From positions 1 to 52,260 of the forward strand of contig NZ_NRJG01000061.1 of assembly GCF_003585935.1 (NCBI RefSeq): a DNA stretch of 52,260 nt. The letters are read 5' to 3'. Below the pieces are notes generated by a model. It saw only the letters and a list, made by a program, of their open reading frames with translations, was not told where the DNA came from and ran no database searches. Positions 8,665 through 17,277 of the stretch are shown piece after piece. The DNA comes from Psittacicella hinzii (GTDB lineage Bacteria; Pseudomonadota; Gammaproteobacteria; Enterobacterales; Psittacicellaceae). The number at the start of each line of letters is the position of its first letter. Position 1 is the first letter of the stretch. A program made the translations under genes and the position numbers.

Positions 8665-8710
8665 GCTCGATGACTAAGATTTGAGTACTTAGTTACATTG
8701 AGCTTATATA
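8665..8710 (+). promoter_or_regulatory. Promoter with a dyad upstream of the first FtsK-like gene
   Basis: TTGAGT (8681-8686) and TATATA (8705-8710) are spaced 18 bp. A near-perfect inverted repeat (8665-8678 with 8688-8703) brackets the -35, which suggests an operator. The gene starts about 75 bases after the predicted transcription start. Confidence 0.4.
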
Positions 8711-8790
8711 AAACACACGATGTATAGCAGCATTTTTGTCTCAAGCATCTCAACTGTAAGCTGCTATCCCTATTTATACTCTAAAAACTC

Positions 8791-11700
8791 ATGTCTGATA
8801 CTACGAAAGAAACGGGCTTAATAAGCCGTTTACTCTTATTTATTTTAGTGCTTTTTGGCATTATTTCGATTTTTAGTGTTTTAGTCTTTAATCCAGAATA
8901 TTCTGGTTGGTCTTATACGACCTCGGCTATAGGTAATCAATCGACGTTCCGTACGGTAATTACTTTTATTGGTGATACCTATTTTTTATTTTTTGGCAGA
9001 TTTGGTTATCTATATCCATTTATCTTAACTTTCTTACACTTTATCTTTGTGTTCCAACGTACTAAAAACGGTTTTAGCTGGTTTGCGTGGCTCATGTTTA
9101 TGATCTCGCTAGCTGTTACCTTTTTCGGGATTGGAACTATTTACGACGCTACAATTGGTCACAATGCTCAACTGTTTAGCATTTATGACGTAGGTGGCTT
9201 CTTTGCGCAACTAATCTCATACGTTACTAATAGTAATGTAGGTTTAACCCTTATTATTGGGGTTTTAGTTACTTTAGTGGGTATTGGTGCGGTATATACA
9301 AGCTTAATTCGTCGTATCTTAGTTGATTATGTTGCTTACCTACGTGGTAAAGACTTATCAGCTCTAGATCTAGATGAATATAATCGTAACAGTATGAACT
9401 CGGCGATCATTACTGAAGCGATGAAGCAACAAAGAGAGCGCCTCAAACGTGGTGAAGTTGATGAGTTATCAATCTACTTCTTACCAGGTTTAGAAACTAG
9501 CAGTATTCTTGCAACAACACAAAAAGAACTTAACCACTTAAAAGTCCTATGTGCACAATATGAAGCTATGGGCACACGTGGTAAGCGTCAAGAACAAAGT
9601 TATATGATCTTAATGCGCATGTATGAACATAAACTTGCGGAATTAAGTGACTTAAACCGTTCATTATCATCACAATCTCTATGGTTTGCCTTTACTAATA
9701 GCGCGAAACGCATCTTTAAACGTAACACCCCACAAGTGGTTACAGCTATTAGCTTAAAACAACACCAAGGTTCGAAAGTTGATGATTTATTACACGGAGC
9801 TCCAAGTTCAGGCAATGATTTAGATAGCTTAGTTGGTAGTAATTCTGGTGTAGATCATCGTTTAGATATCTTTGATGATAGTTCGGCAGCAGATCAAGCT
9901 CCAGTAGTTCGTTCATCAACCGATGAAGAAAAACCAACTCCTCGTAGTTCATATACAGCTCAAGAAACAAGCCATCACTATGCAGCAGGCACTACAAGCG
10001 CTGGTGCTACCATGACAGGAGCGGCAGTAGCAGGAGCAGCTTATGCAGCTTCCCAAGCAAGTGCTGCGGCAAGCACCACAAGTAGCGACACTTTTGTAGG
10101 AACTACTTCAAACGATGCGTTTGATCTTGGTAATACAAGCAATGATCTATTTACAACTAATTGTGATTCGTTTGTAACAGCTAATGACCAATTTACTGCG
10201 AGTAATGATTCATTTGTTGGTACAACTACTAACGATCTATTTACAGCCAATAGCGCAGTCGATCTAGATTATGCTAATGCCGCAATGGCAACAGGTACAA
10301 CTAATGCTCATCAAGCATTAGATGATTTATATAATCCAACAAGTGCACCAGCAGCGACAAGCTATGCAGCACCAAGCACAGCAGCACCAACTGCTCAAGG
10401 TTATACAACTTCTGCAACTTCAACAACACAAGCTACAACTACAACTCTTAAAGCTTATGAATATCAAGCGGCAGAGAATATTGTAGATCCAAGTGAAGCT
10501 TATGCAGCAGCTCGTGCTGAAGCTGCAACTAAAGCCCAAATGTCGGCTGCTACAGAAGATTATCGTAATATTCTCCAAGATGATAACCAAGCACAAGCTG
10601 CAGAAGAACAAGCGCATGCGGCGAACTTAATTAATAATGTGTTTGGTTCTGGTGGCATTTTCTCTTCACCGAGCACAGCGGCTCAAGAGCCTGTAGTAAG
10701 TGAGACTTATGAAGCTACAGCAACAGCTGATTCATTTGCAACAGAAGATTTTGCTGAGGTAACACCAGAGACGGCTACTGCGGTTAGTAATACTAACTCT
10801 GTATTAGATGATCTTTTGGCTGAGGCTACACCTACAGCAACTACAAGTTCAGCACAAGAGCACGTAGATGCTTTTGCAAGTATTGCTGCAGCAGTTGAAC
10901 CTACTGCGGCTTATGCTAGTACTGAAAGTGCAAGTGCTAGTCTAGATATGACTAACGTAGTTGCTAATGAAGTAGCTAATACTGTAATTGATCATACAGC
11001 TAATGAAACTGCGCAAGCAGCTAATGATCCAATTGCCGATCTCTTTAGTGCGAATGTAAACGATGCTTCATTTGCTACAGCGCCAGAGCCTCAATTAACT
11101 AATGACGCAAGTTCAGTACTTGATGATCTATTTGGTGAAAGTGCAGATCCGGCAACGCAAGTTAATCAAGATTTAAATTCAATCGTAAATCAAGAGCAAG
11201 TAGCACAAGAACAAGTAGCAAAAGAGCAAACTCCAGCGATTGCTCAAACAAATGCTCAAGAGCATGCACTTGCAAGTGATAACTTTGCAACCGAGCAATC
11301 GAGTCTAAGTGATACGGCTTTTGACTTTGGTGATGAAGAGGTTGAATTTACTGCAGTTGAGCAACAAGCACAACAAACTTCACAAGCTGCAGTTAATCAT
11401 TTTGAGCAACAAATTGCCCAGCAATTAGATGCTATTGCAACTACAGCAACTAAAGTTGATACTCTAACTCAAGAGTATGCACAAGCACAGCAAACCTTTG
11501 CTAATGCAAGTGCTTCAGACAATAATGTAAATGCTGACAACTCTTATCCAGCAACAACCTTAAGCGAAGATTACTCACAAGGTGATGAAGTTTATGGTAT
11601 TGCACATGAGTTCTTAGATACGCTTGAACGTACAAAACAAGCTAACTATGAACAAATGATGGAAGAGCGTGAAAACATTTACGTAGATCCAAATCTTAAA

Positions 11701-12540
11701 GATGCTCCAGAAACTACAAGTAAAGAAACACTACTTACGCGTGTATTTGCTGATTCAACCGAGAATCAACAAGGTGCGAAAAAACGTCGAGTTTCTTACA
11801 ATCAAGTTCTTGAGTATGCTGATAGTGAAAGATCTATGTTTGGCGGTCAACAAGTAGCAGAAGCGGCACAACGTCGTGCTGAATATGCCCAAGCTCTTGC
11901 TGAACAGCAAGCTGAATTAGAGCGTAAACAAGCTGAATTAGCGCGTTTACGTCAAGCTAAAGAAGCCGAGCTCCAACGTCAAGCACAGTTACAGCAATTA
12001 GCTGAACAACGCAAACGTGAAGAGCAAGCTCGTCTAGCTGAAGAGCAACGTTTACGTCAAGAAGAACTTGCACGTCAAGCTGCACAATTAGCACAGCAAG
12101 AAGCGCAGCGTCAAGCTGCACTACGTGCACAAAAAGAAGCTGAAGAACGTGCGCAACGTGAAGCGGCACAACGTGCTGCTGAACTACAAGCACAACGCGA
12201 AGCGCAAATTCGTCAAGCGCAATTACAAGCGCATGCGAATATGCAAGCAGGTCTTGAACGAGAACGTTTACGTCAGCAAGAAGAAATGGCTCTACGAGCT
12301 TCTCAAGCTCAAGCCTATGCCCAAGCAGCACTTATAGGTGTGGGTATGGGGGCAGTACGTAAAGGCTCTAAAGCACAACCAAAACAAATGCTTAATGATC
12401 TAAATTCTCCTTTAAGTCCTACAGGTGAAAACTTACATCAAGTGTTTAATTCTCCAGAATTAGCAGCACAAACACCTGTGACTAACCATCAACCGCAAGT
12501 TGAACAAGAAGTAATGTTAGGTCAACAGCGAGATAAATAA
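8791..12540 (+). CDS. ftsK: FtsK-type 4TM membrane domain with long linker and coiled coil, no motor
   Basis: Residues 10-180 carry four membrane helices and match the FtsK N-terminal domain, which sits at the septum and binds other division proteins. FNPEYSGWS aligns with the family's FNPSDPSWS, and GDTYFLFFGRFGYLYPF with ADTLFFIFGVMAYTIP. A basic stretch (IRRILVDYVAYLRGK) follows the last helix. After that come about 850 Ala/Thr/Ser/Asn/Gln-rich residues, including about six 11-residue TxNDLF-type repeats (10080-10250) and further DDLF/DDLL motifs. Residues about 1045-1185 are an uninterrupted Ala/Gln/Glu/Arg coiled coil. The protein stops at 1249 residues with no ATPase, which in ordinary FtsK follows the linker. 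An FtsK-like motor occurs two genes downstream. There is no Shine-Dalgarno before the ATG (AAAAACTCATG). The gene has its own terminator. The membrane domain is confident; the function without a motor is not known. Confidence 0.82.
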   Translation: MSDTTKETGLISRLLLFILVLFGIISIFSVLVFNPEYSGWSYTTSAIGNQSTFRTVITFIGDTYFLFFGRFGYLYPFILTFLHFIFVFQRTKNGFSWFAWLMFMISLAVTFFGIGTIYDATIGHNAQLFSIYDVGGFFAQLISYVTNSNVGLTLIIGVLVTLVGIGAVYTSLIRRILVDYVAYLRGKDLSALDLDEYNRNSMNSAIITEAMKQQRERLKRGEVDELSIYFLPGLETSSILATTQKELNHLKVLCAQYEAMGTRGKRQEQSYMILMRMYEHKLAELSDLNRSLSSQSLWFAFTNSAKRIFKRNTPQVVTAISLKQHQGSKVDDLLHGAPSSGNDLDSLVGSNSGVDHRLDIFDDSSAADQAPVVRSSTDEEKPTPRSSYTAQETSHHYAAGTTSAGATMTGAAVAGAAYAASQASAAASTTSSDTFVGTTSNDAFDLGNTSNDLFTTNCDSFVTANDQFTASNDSFVGTTTNDLFTANSAVDLDYANAAMATGTTNAHQALDDLYNPTSAPAATSYAAPSTAAPTAQGYTTSATSTTQATTTTLKAYEYQAAENIVDPSEAYAAARAEAATKAQMSAATEDYRNILQDDNQAQAAEEQAHAANLINNVFGSGGIFSSPSTAAQEPVVSETYEATATADSFATEDFAEVTPETATAVSNTNSVLDDLLAEATPTATTSSAQEHVDAFASIAAAVEPTAAYASTESASASLDMTNVVANEVANTVIDHTANETAQAANDPIADLFSANVNDASFATAPEPQLTNDASSVLDDLFGESADPATQVNQDLNSIVNQEQVAQEQVAKEQTPAIAQTNAQEHALASDNFATEQSSLSDTAFDFGDEEVEFTAVEQQAQQTSQAAVNHFEQQIAQQLDAIATTATKVDTLTQEYAQAQQTFANASASDNNVNADNSYPATTLSEDYSQGDEVYGIAHEFLDTLERTKQANYEQMMEERENIYVDPNLKDAPETTSKETLLTRVFADSTENQQGAKKRRVSYNQVLEYADSERSMFGGQQVAEAAQRRAEYAQALAEQQAELERKQAELARLRQAKEAELQRQAQLQQLAEQRKREEQARLAEEQRLRQEELARQAAQLAQQEAQRQAALRAQKEAEERAQREAAQRAAELQAQREAQIRQAQLQAHANMQAGLERERLRQQEEMALRASQAQAYAQAALIGVGMGAVRKGSKAQPKQMLNDLNSPLSPTGENLHQVFNSPELAAQTPVTNHQPQVEQEVMLGQQRDK

Positions 12541-12544
12541 TAAA

Positions 12545-12578
12545 AATGCGAGAGGGTAAAACTTCTCGCAAATTTTTT
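12545..12578 (+). terminator. Terminator of FtsK-like gene 1
   Basis: TGCGAGA (12547-12553) pairs with TCTCGCA (12564-12570), with a run of six T from 12573. It separates the first gene from the second. Confidence 0.8.
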
Positions 12579-12780
12579 ATCTCTAAGCTGGAGGAAAATG
12601 GCGCTTTTGTTATGATAAATAAGGCTTAAACGGTTATAATATAATAGATATCCTTAAAATTTTATTAAGGTAATATTTCCCGAATTTTTCTACTAAATTA
12701 GTCGTATCAGATTACTAATTTAAAACCATTCTTTTGCGTATGTACTTTATTTCTTAAATTCTTTAAGAAAAAAAGTAGTT

Positions 12781-12828
12781 AAACTGCACTTAACATCTAC
12801 CTAATTTAGATAGATGTTTTTGCAGTTT
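12781..12828 (+). promoter_or_regulatory. Long leader hairpin before FtsK-like gene 2
   Basis: Two nested perfect 8-bp stems form one arm: AAACTGCA (12781-12788) pairs with TGCAGTTT (12821-12828), and AACATCTA (12792-12799) pairs with TAGATGTT (12811-12818), around an 11-nt loop. No T-run follows. An in-frame ATG at 12814 lies inside the 3' arm, which argues that translation starts at 12856 instead. It may be an mRNA structure or an operator. Confidence 0.5.
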
Positions 12829-12855
12829 AAGAATAGACTATCAATTCTCCATTTT

Positions 12856-15800
12856 ATGAGTAAAAAAGATATTTCTTTACAAGATTTATTATCTCTGGCT
12901 GATGAGCCAGAAAGTAAATCGGAAGAAAAGCGTACAATCTCTGCCTCAAGCACCTCTAAAAGTAAAGGTGGTTTTTGGTCAGGTTTATTTGGCTCGAAAG
13001 GATCTAAGTCTGAAAGTGAAGTAAACACTAAAGTCGTAAGTACTGATGAGCACCAATTGCTAAGTGCAGAAAAAGCTTTAGATGAGCAAGTTTCTTCGAG
13101 TAATGCTCAAGAGCAAGTTCCTTCTTCTGACGCTGATCTAGAAACAGCTAACAGTACAATTAGCAGTGAAGTTAATGATGTAATAGAGAGTGCTGCTAAA
13201 GTTCAAGCTTCAGGCGAGTTATTTACAGAAGTTAACTCTGTTTCTCCTAAAGCAGAAGAAGTTCTAGCAGATACTAAAGCCGTAAATGCTAAATCTACAA
13301 ATTCTAAAGTTGAAACCACAAACTTAGAAGCAGATTTAGATCAACTTTTAGTGAGCAACAAAAAAACAGCATCTAATACAAGTGAGGTTACTCTTTCAGA
13401 TACTTCTGCTGATAATGAAGATTTATTTGCGGCCTTAGATACAACTGCAGCGAGTTTAGCGGCAAGTAAAAGCAAAAAAGCGAAAAAATCAGCAAAAGAC
13501 TTCTCTCTAAATGCTCTTGATCTTGAGCAAGCTCTTGCGGCAACAGATTCTCAAGGAGCTGATAAAGAAAAAGTAGAGAGCAATGCCGCTGAAAGTGTAG
13601 ATCTAAGTGCTAATAAAAACACAGATAGAAGCGCATATTCAAACGCTGATAAAAGTGCAGATGGAAGCTTTGATGAATTAGCAACAGGTACTGCTAATTT
13701 AGATAGTGTTGCGACTTTAGATAATGTTGATGAAGCAAGTGAAGATTTATTTACGAGCTCTAAGTCTGGTAAAGGCGTAGCGGGTGCTAAAGAGGATTCT
13801 AATAAAAAAGATACTGCTGCAACTTCATCTAAGTCTACAAAATCAGCAAAAAGAACTAAAGCTTTAGATAGCTTTTTTGCTGAGTTAGATTTAAATTCTT
13901 ATGCTGAGCAAGAGCAAGTTTCTAACAAGTCAGTAATTGATGAAGAATTAATTGTCTCTAGTGATGTAGTTAAAAGTCTTGAACTAAATAAAGCAGATAA
14001 AGTAACTAGTGCCAAAGCTAAAAATAGTGAAGATGATCTATTTGCTGGTTTAAGTACTGGTAAAGCTACTTCTAGTTCAGCTAAATCGAAATCTTCAACA
14101 ACTTCTAAATTAGCAAGTAAAAATATTGTGCATGATTTAGAAGGATTATTTAGTGATCCATCTGGTTTAGATGAGCAAGCACAAACTCTCTTTACCGAAA
14201 AAACTAAAACTAGTGCTACTAAATCGAGCAATGTAAAATCTTCAAGCTCTAAATCTAGTAATGCTAATTTATCAAGCTCATCTAATGCATCAAACTCATT
14301 TGCTACTTTAGATGATTTAGAGGCAACGCCAACTATAGGTTTCCAAGATTTACACGCTTCTTCATTAGAAAGTCTTTTTACTCCTGGCTTATTTTCAGTA
14401 GAGTCTTCAAACAGCACTAATGCTACAGACGCAAAAACTCACTCTAAAACAAGCGCTGCAAAAGCTCAAACTAATAGTACTGCAGCAGCGCAAGTAAGTT
14501 CAGAAGCTAGTGCAAATAATGATCTTTTAGGTGATATAGTTGATGATCTTAAAAGTGGAGAATTAACTTCAGAAAAAGCGCAAGCAGAGTTAGCAGCACT
14601 TCAAGCACAGGGTAAAGCTGAAAAAACGAAAGCCTCAGTTACTCCAAGTGATGATTTATTTGCGAGCTTAAATCTCGCGAATGTAGAAGAGGAAGAAGAG
14701 GAATCTGAAAAAACAGGAGTGCTAATTGCCGCTCCACGTATTGATAACTCATTCTTTACTGCAGCTAGTCCTACTAAAGCAACCTCATCTTTAGAAGAAC
14801 AAGAGACTACAGAGGCTAAATTAAGTGCTTCTGTAGAGCAAAGAAATGCTTCTGTTGTGGAGCAAGTAAATACTTCTGATAAAGAACAAGTAAATGTTTC
14901 TGCGAAGGATCAAGAAGTAGATTCTTTCGATACTATTCCTCGTAGGGTCAAATTTAGTCCGGTAGAAGGGAGCTTAATTCCAGCTCCTACGTTAAATTGG
15001 TCGCTCAATGATCTTGAGCAAGATATTGCAAAGAATAATACCAATAATCCTACATCAACGGATAGTAAAACCTCGACAAATGGATCTTTGTTAGTCAATA
15101 CTCCAGCTAATGCTCAAGCTAGTAGTAACAACAAAATTCCTACAAGCGAGATCTCTTTACCACCAATTTCTCCAGTAAAATTAAAAATTTCTGCAAGTTT
15201 AGGTTTTAATGCTGATCCAGATCAAGATCCTGCTTTTACCGCCAAGACTGGTCGTAGACGTTTAGTTGATGGACAACCGCATTTTGCAGATAACTCTGAA
15301 CAAACTTTTACTACTTCGGTTTACACCGGAGATAAAGGGATGTTCTTTGTAAAAATCCCTACTAAAACCTTTGATGGTCATAGTAGTGATGCTTTATCAA
15401 TTGGACAAGGTATTGATCTCGCTCTAAATGATGAGCTAAATGGTAAATTAGCCTTTAATGTACCAGAAGCTTCAATAGCTTCATTACAAGCTGAGTTAGA
15501 TAATACTCAGCATGACATTATCAGTAAACCTATTGTTAGTGCTGATGATTCACTTGTAAATAGCAGCTTACGCATGGTGCAACATGCGCAAAGCGCTGCT
15601 ACTAAAGCTAAAAAATTAGCAGAGGTTTCTTATTTAGGTTATCGCCAAGAGTTACTACGTCAACGTTTAGCCGGAGTAAAAATTGAGTTAGCAGCACCTA
15701 TTGACGAACAAGCAAATGCTCAAGTTCCTGTATGGTACGATGGTTTCCCGATTTTTGCTAAAGATCTAGATGAACGTAATCATGACGAAAAAGTAACGCA

Positions 15801-17202
15801 AATGCGTATTCGTCATCAGTACGATGGAGAGTTCTTCCATCTTATTTCTCCACGCATAGTGACCGCACCAGTACTGTCTAAAGGTGAATTATTAAAAACT
15901 TTCTATGAAAGTGAAATGATTGATTTACCTGGTGGAGTAACCTTTAAGCAATTCCTTAAACAACAAAAAGTTAATTTTGCCGATCACTTAACCATTAATG
16001 GTTTAGGTAGGGCGACTGAGTTAGCTTTAATTGCTGGACAGGAAATTGTAACTTTTGTTCTAGCCTCTAATCAACCATATCTCTTAATTGATAAATTTGT
16101 ATCTCCAAGAACGAAGTTATTAATTTTAGATGCTAAATTACGTGCAGTAAAAACTGCAGTACAACTCGGACAATTAACTCCAGCGCAAGCACAAATGTTA
16201 GCTGCAGATCTACCAGCTAAAATTGCTGAGCAAGAGTTAGGGAATATTGTTACTCCTCCGACAGTAGATATGGTAGGTAATAATGTCTTTGTAGAAGATG
16301 ATTTAGCAGCCTTTAATGAAAAATACAAAGACTTGAAAGCAGAGTTAGCAGCTAAAAAAGCTAGCTTTGCTATGGCAGCTGGTTCCAAAACCATTGCCGT
16401 ACCAAATCTTTCTTTATTAGAAGGGCAAACTGTTGGCGCTTTAGCAGAAAATGAAAAAGAGTTAGCTTCAAGCAAAGAAGGAGCTAAATCTCATGCAAGT
16501 TCAACTACAAATACAACAGATCCATTTACAGCACCACAAAAAGTAATGGTGCCTCTTCCTAAGAAGATTGACTTTGCTGGTAAGAAAATAAAAGTATTAG
16601 GCGAAGATGCTCCAGAAGTATCTACTTCAGCAAAAGCTGAACAATCAGTTGCTGCTAATACCGAGCAATCTACCTCAACTATTACTGAGCCATTCACTAC
16701 GGAAAAAAATGAGCAATCTACTTCAGAGGTAGTACAATTAACTTCAGCTGTAGAACAGTCAACCCCAGTGGATGAGAAGTCAACTCCAGTGGCAGAGAAG
16801 TCAACACCAGCTAAAGTTGAACAAACTGCAATTGCTGGAGCAAGTAATGAGTCTCAAGTAAATGAAGTTACAGGTATTCCTGAAATGCCGAGCCTGTTTG
16901 TTGACTTTACAACAGAAGTTCCAACAGTTCAACAGGAAGCTTCATCAAATGCTGTTGAAACTAAGAAAGAATTAGAGCAAGCTGTTGTAACTTATACTCC
17001 TATTGCTGAAACTCAAGAGTTTATTTCACCTTTTATCATGCCATCATTCAATCTTAATGATAATAGTGAGCAAACTACACAAAATAATGCAAAAGCACAA
17101 GATAAAGTAGAAGTAGAAGAAACTTCTACTAATGAATCTGATGATTTTGCTTATCCACAATTACCGGCAAGTGTGCCATTTAATGTTAAAAACCAAGACT
17201 AG
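12856..17202 (+). CDS. Large disordered cytoplasmic protein of the FtsK-like module
   Basis: I do not recognise a known family for this 1448-residue product. Residues 1-690 are Ser/Lys/Ala/Asp-rich and low in hydrophobics, with repeated acidic-Leu-Phe motifs (NEDLFAAL, EDDLFAGL, SDDLFASL, LEGLFSD). A segment at about 770-1180 has normal composition, with features such as WYDGFPIFAKDLDERN and FKQFLKQQKVNFADHL, and is probably folded. Residues 1190-1448 are again disordered. There is no signal peptide or membrane helix. Context (between an FtsK membrane-domain gene and an FtsK motor-like gene) and the shared motif suggest a partner in the same assembly; that is inference. I chose the ATG at 12856 (MSKKDISLQDLL) because the in-frame ATG at 12814 lies in a hairpin arm. 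No Shine-Dalgarno is seen. The stop codon lies in a terminator-like hairpin. Confidence 0.75.
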   Translation: MSKKDISLQDLLSLADEPESKSEEKRTISASSTSKSKGGFWSGLFGSKGSKSESEVNTKVVSTDEHQLLSAEKALDEQVSSSNAQEQVPSSDADLETANSTISSEVNDVIESAAKVQASGELFTEVNSVSPKAEEVLADTKAVNAKSTNSKVETTNLEADLDQLLVSNKKTASNTSEVTLSDTSADNEDLFAALDTTAASLAASKSKKAKKSAKDFSLNALDLEQALAATDSQGADKEKVESNAAESVDLSANKNTDRSAYSNADKSADGSFDELATGTANLDSVATLDNVDEASEDLFTSSKSGKGVAGAKEDSNKKDTAATSSKSTKSAKRTKALDSFFAELDLNSYAEQEQVSNKSVIDEELIVSSDVVKSLELNKADKVTSAKAKNSEDDLFAGLSTGKATSSSAKSKSSTTSKLASKNIVHDLEGLFSDPSGLDEQAQTLFTEKTKTSATKSSNVKSSSSKSSNANLSSSSNASNSFATLDDLEATPTIGFQDLHASSLESLFTPGLFSVESSNSTNATDAKTHSKTSAAKAQTNSTAAAQVSSEASANNDLLGDIVDDLKSGELTSEKAQAELAALQAQGKAEKTKASVTPSDDLFASLNLANVEEEEEESEKTGVLIAAPRIDNSFFTAASPTKATSSLEEQETTEAKLSASVEQRNASVVEQVNTSDKEQVNVSAKDQEVDSFDTIPRRVKFSPVEGSLIPAPTLNWSLNDLEQDIAKNNTNNPTSTDSKTSTNGSLLVNTPANAQASSNNKIPTSEISLPPISPVKLKISASLGFNADPDQDPAFTAKTGRRRLVDGQPHFADNSEQTFTTSVYTGDKGMFFVKIPTKTFDGHSSDALSIGQGIDLALNDELNGKLAFNVPEASIASLQAELDNTQHDIISKPIVSADDSLVNSSLRMVQHAQSAATKAKKLAEVSYLGYRQELLRQRLAGVKIELAAPIDEQANAQVPVWYDGFPIFAKDLDERNHDEKVTQMRIRHQYDGEFFHLISPRIVTAPVLSKGELLKTFYESEMIDLPGGVTFKQFLKQQKVNFADHLTINGLGRATELALIAGQEIVTFVLASNQPYLLIDKFVSPRTKLLILDAKLRAVKTAVQLGQLTPAQAQMLAADLPAKIAEQELGNIVTPPTVDMVGNNVFVEDDLAAFNEKYKDLKAELAAKKASFAMAAGSKTIAVPNLSLLEGQTVGALAENEKELASSKEGAKSHASSTTNTTDPFTAPQKVMVPLPKKIDFAGKKIKVLGEDAPEVSTSAKAEQSVAANTEQSTSTITEPFTTEKNEQSTSEVVQLTSAVEQSTPVDEKSTPVAEKSTPAKVEQTAIAGASNESQVNEVTGIPEMPSLFVDFTTEVPTVQQEASSNAVETKKELEQAVVTYTPIAETQEFISPFIMPSFNLNDNSEQTTQNNAKAQDKVEVEETSTNESDDFAYPQLPASVPFNVKNQD

Positions 17203-17233
17203 AGCCCTCTCTAGTCTTGGTCTTCCCTTTAAT
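17192..17233 (+). terminator. Hairpin overlapping the stop codon of FtsK-like gene 2
   Basis: ACCAAGACTAGAG (17192-17204) pairs perfectly with CTCTAGTCTTGGT (17209-17221), with a 4-nt loop. The TAG stop (17200-17202) lies inside the 5' arm. The tail is T-rich but broken (CTTCCCTTTAATTT), so termination may be partial, allowing some read-through into the next gene. Confidence 0.7.
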
Positions 17234-17277
17234 TTCTGTTTTTGACTAACACGTTGGTTACCAGCGTATGTAAACTC

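Larger units (their letters stand above)
8153..8790. other. Gene-free region rnpB to the first FtsK-like gene
   Basis: No gene is visible. The stretch holds a degenerate repeat (8252-8317) built on GTAGTCTAGATAGTCAT-like units of 17-20 bp, a terminator-like hairpin (8472-8525), and a promoter with a dyad (8665-8710). The hairpin suggests that some transcript ends here or that the leader is attenuated. Confidence 0.4.
12541..12855. other. Intergenic region between FtsK-like genes 1 and 2
   Basis: The region contains the terminator of the first gene (12545-12578), a TATAAT at 12635-12640 without a good -35, and a long hairpin at 12781-12828. No gene is seen. Confidence 0.5.

Noticed and set aside
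11957..12331. Minus-strand frame of 124 codons in the coiled-coil part of FtsK-like gene 1
   Set aside because: It is an antisense shadow of the Ala/Gln/Glu repeat codons.
17242..17277. TTG start for the degenerate FtsK motor gene
   Set aside because: It would add 12 residues from a rare start codon without a Shine-Dalgarno. The ATG at 17278 is followed by a lysine/serine-rich start like that of gene 2.
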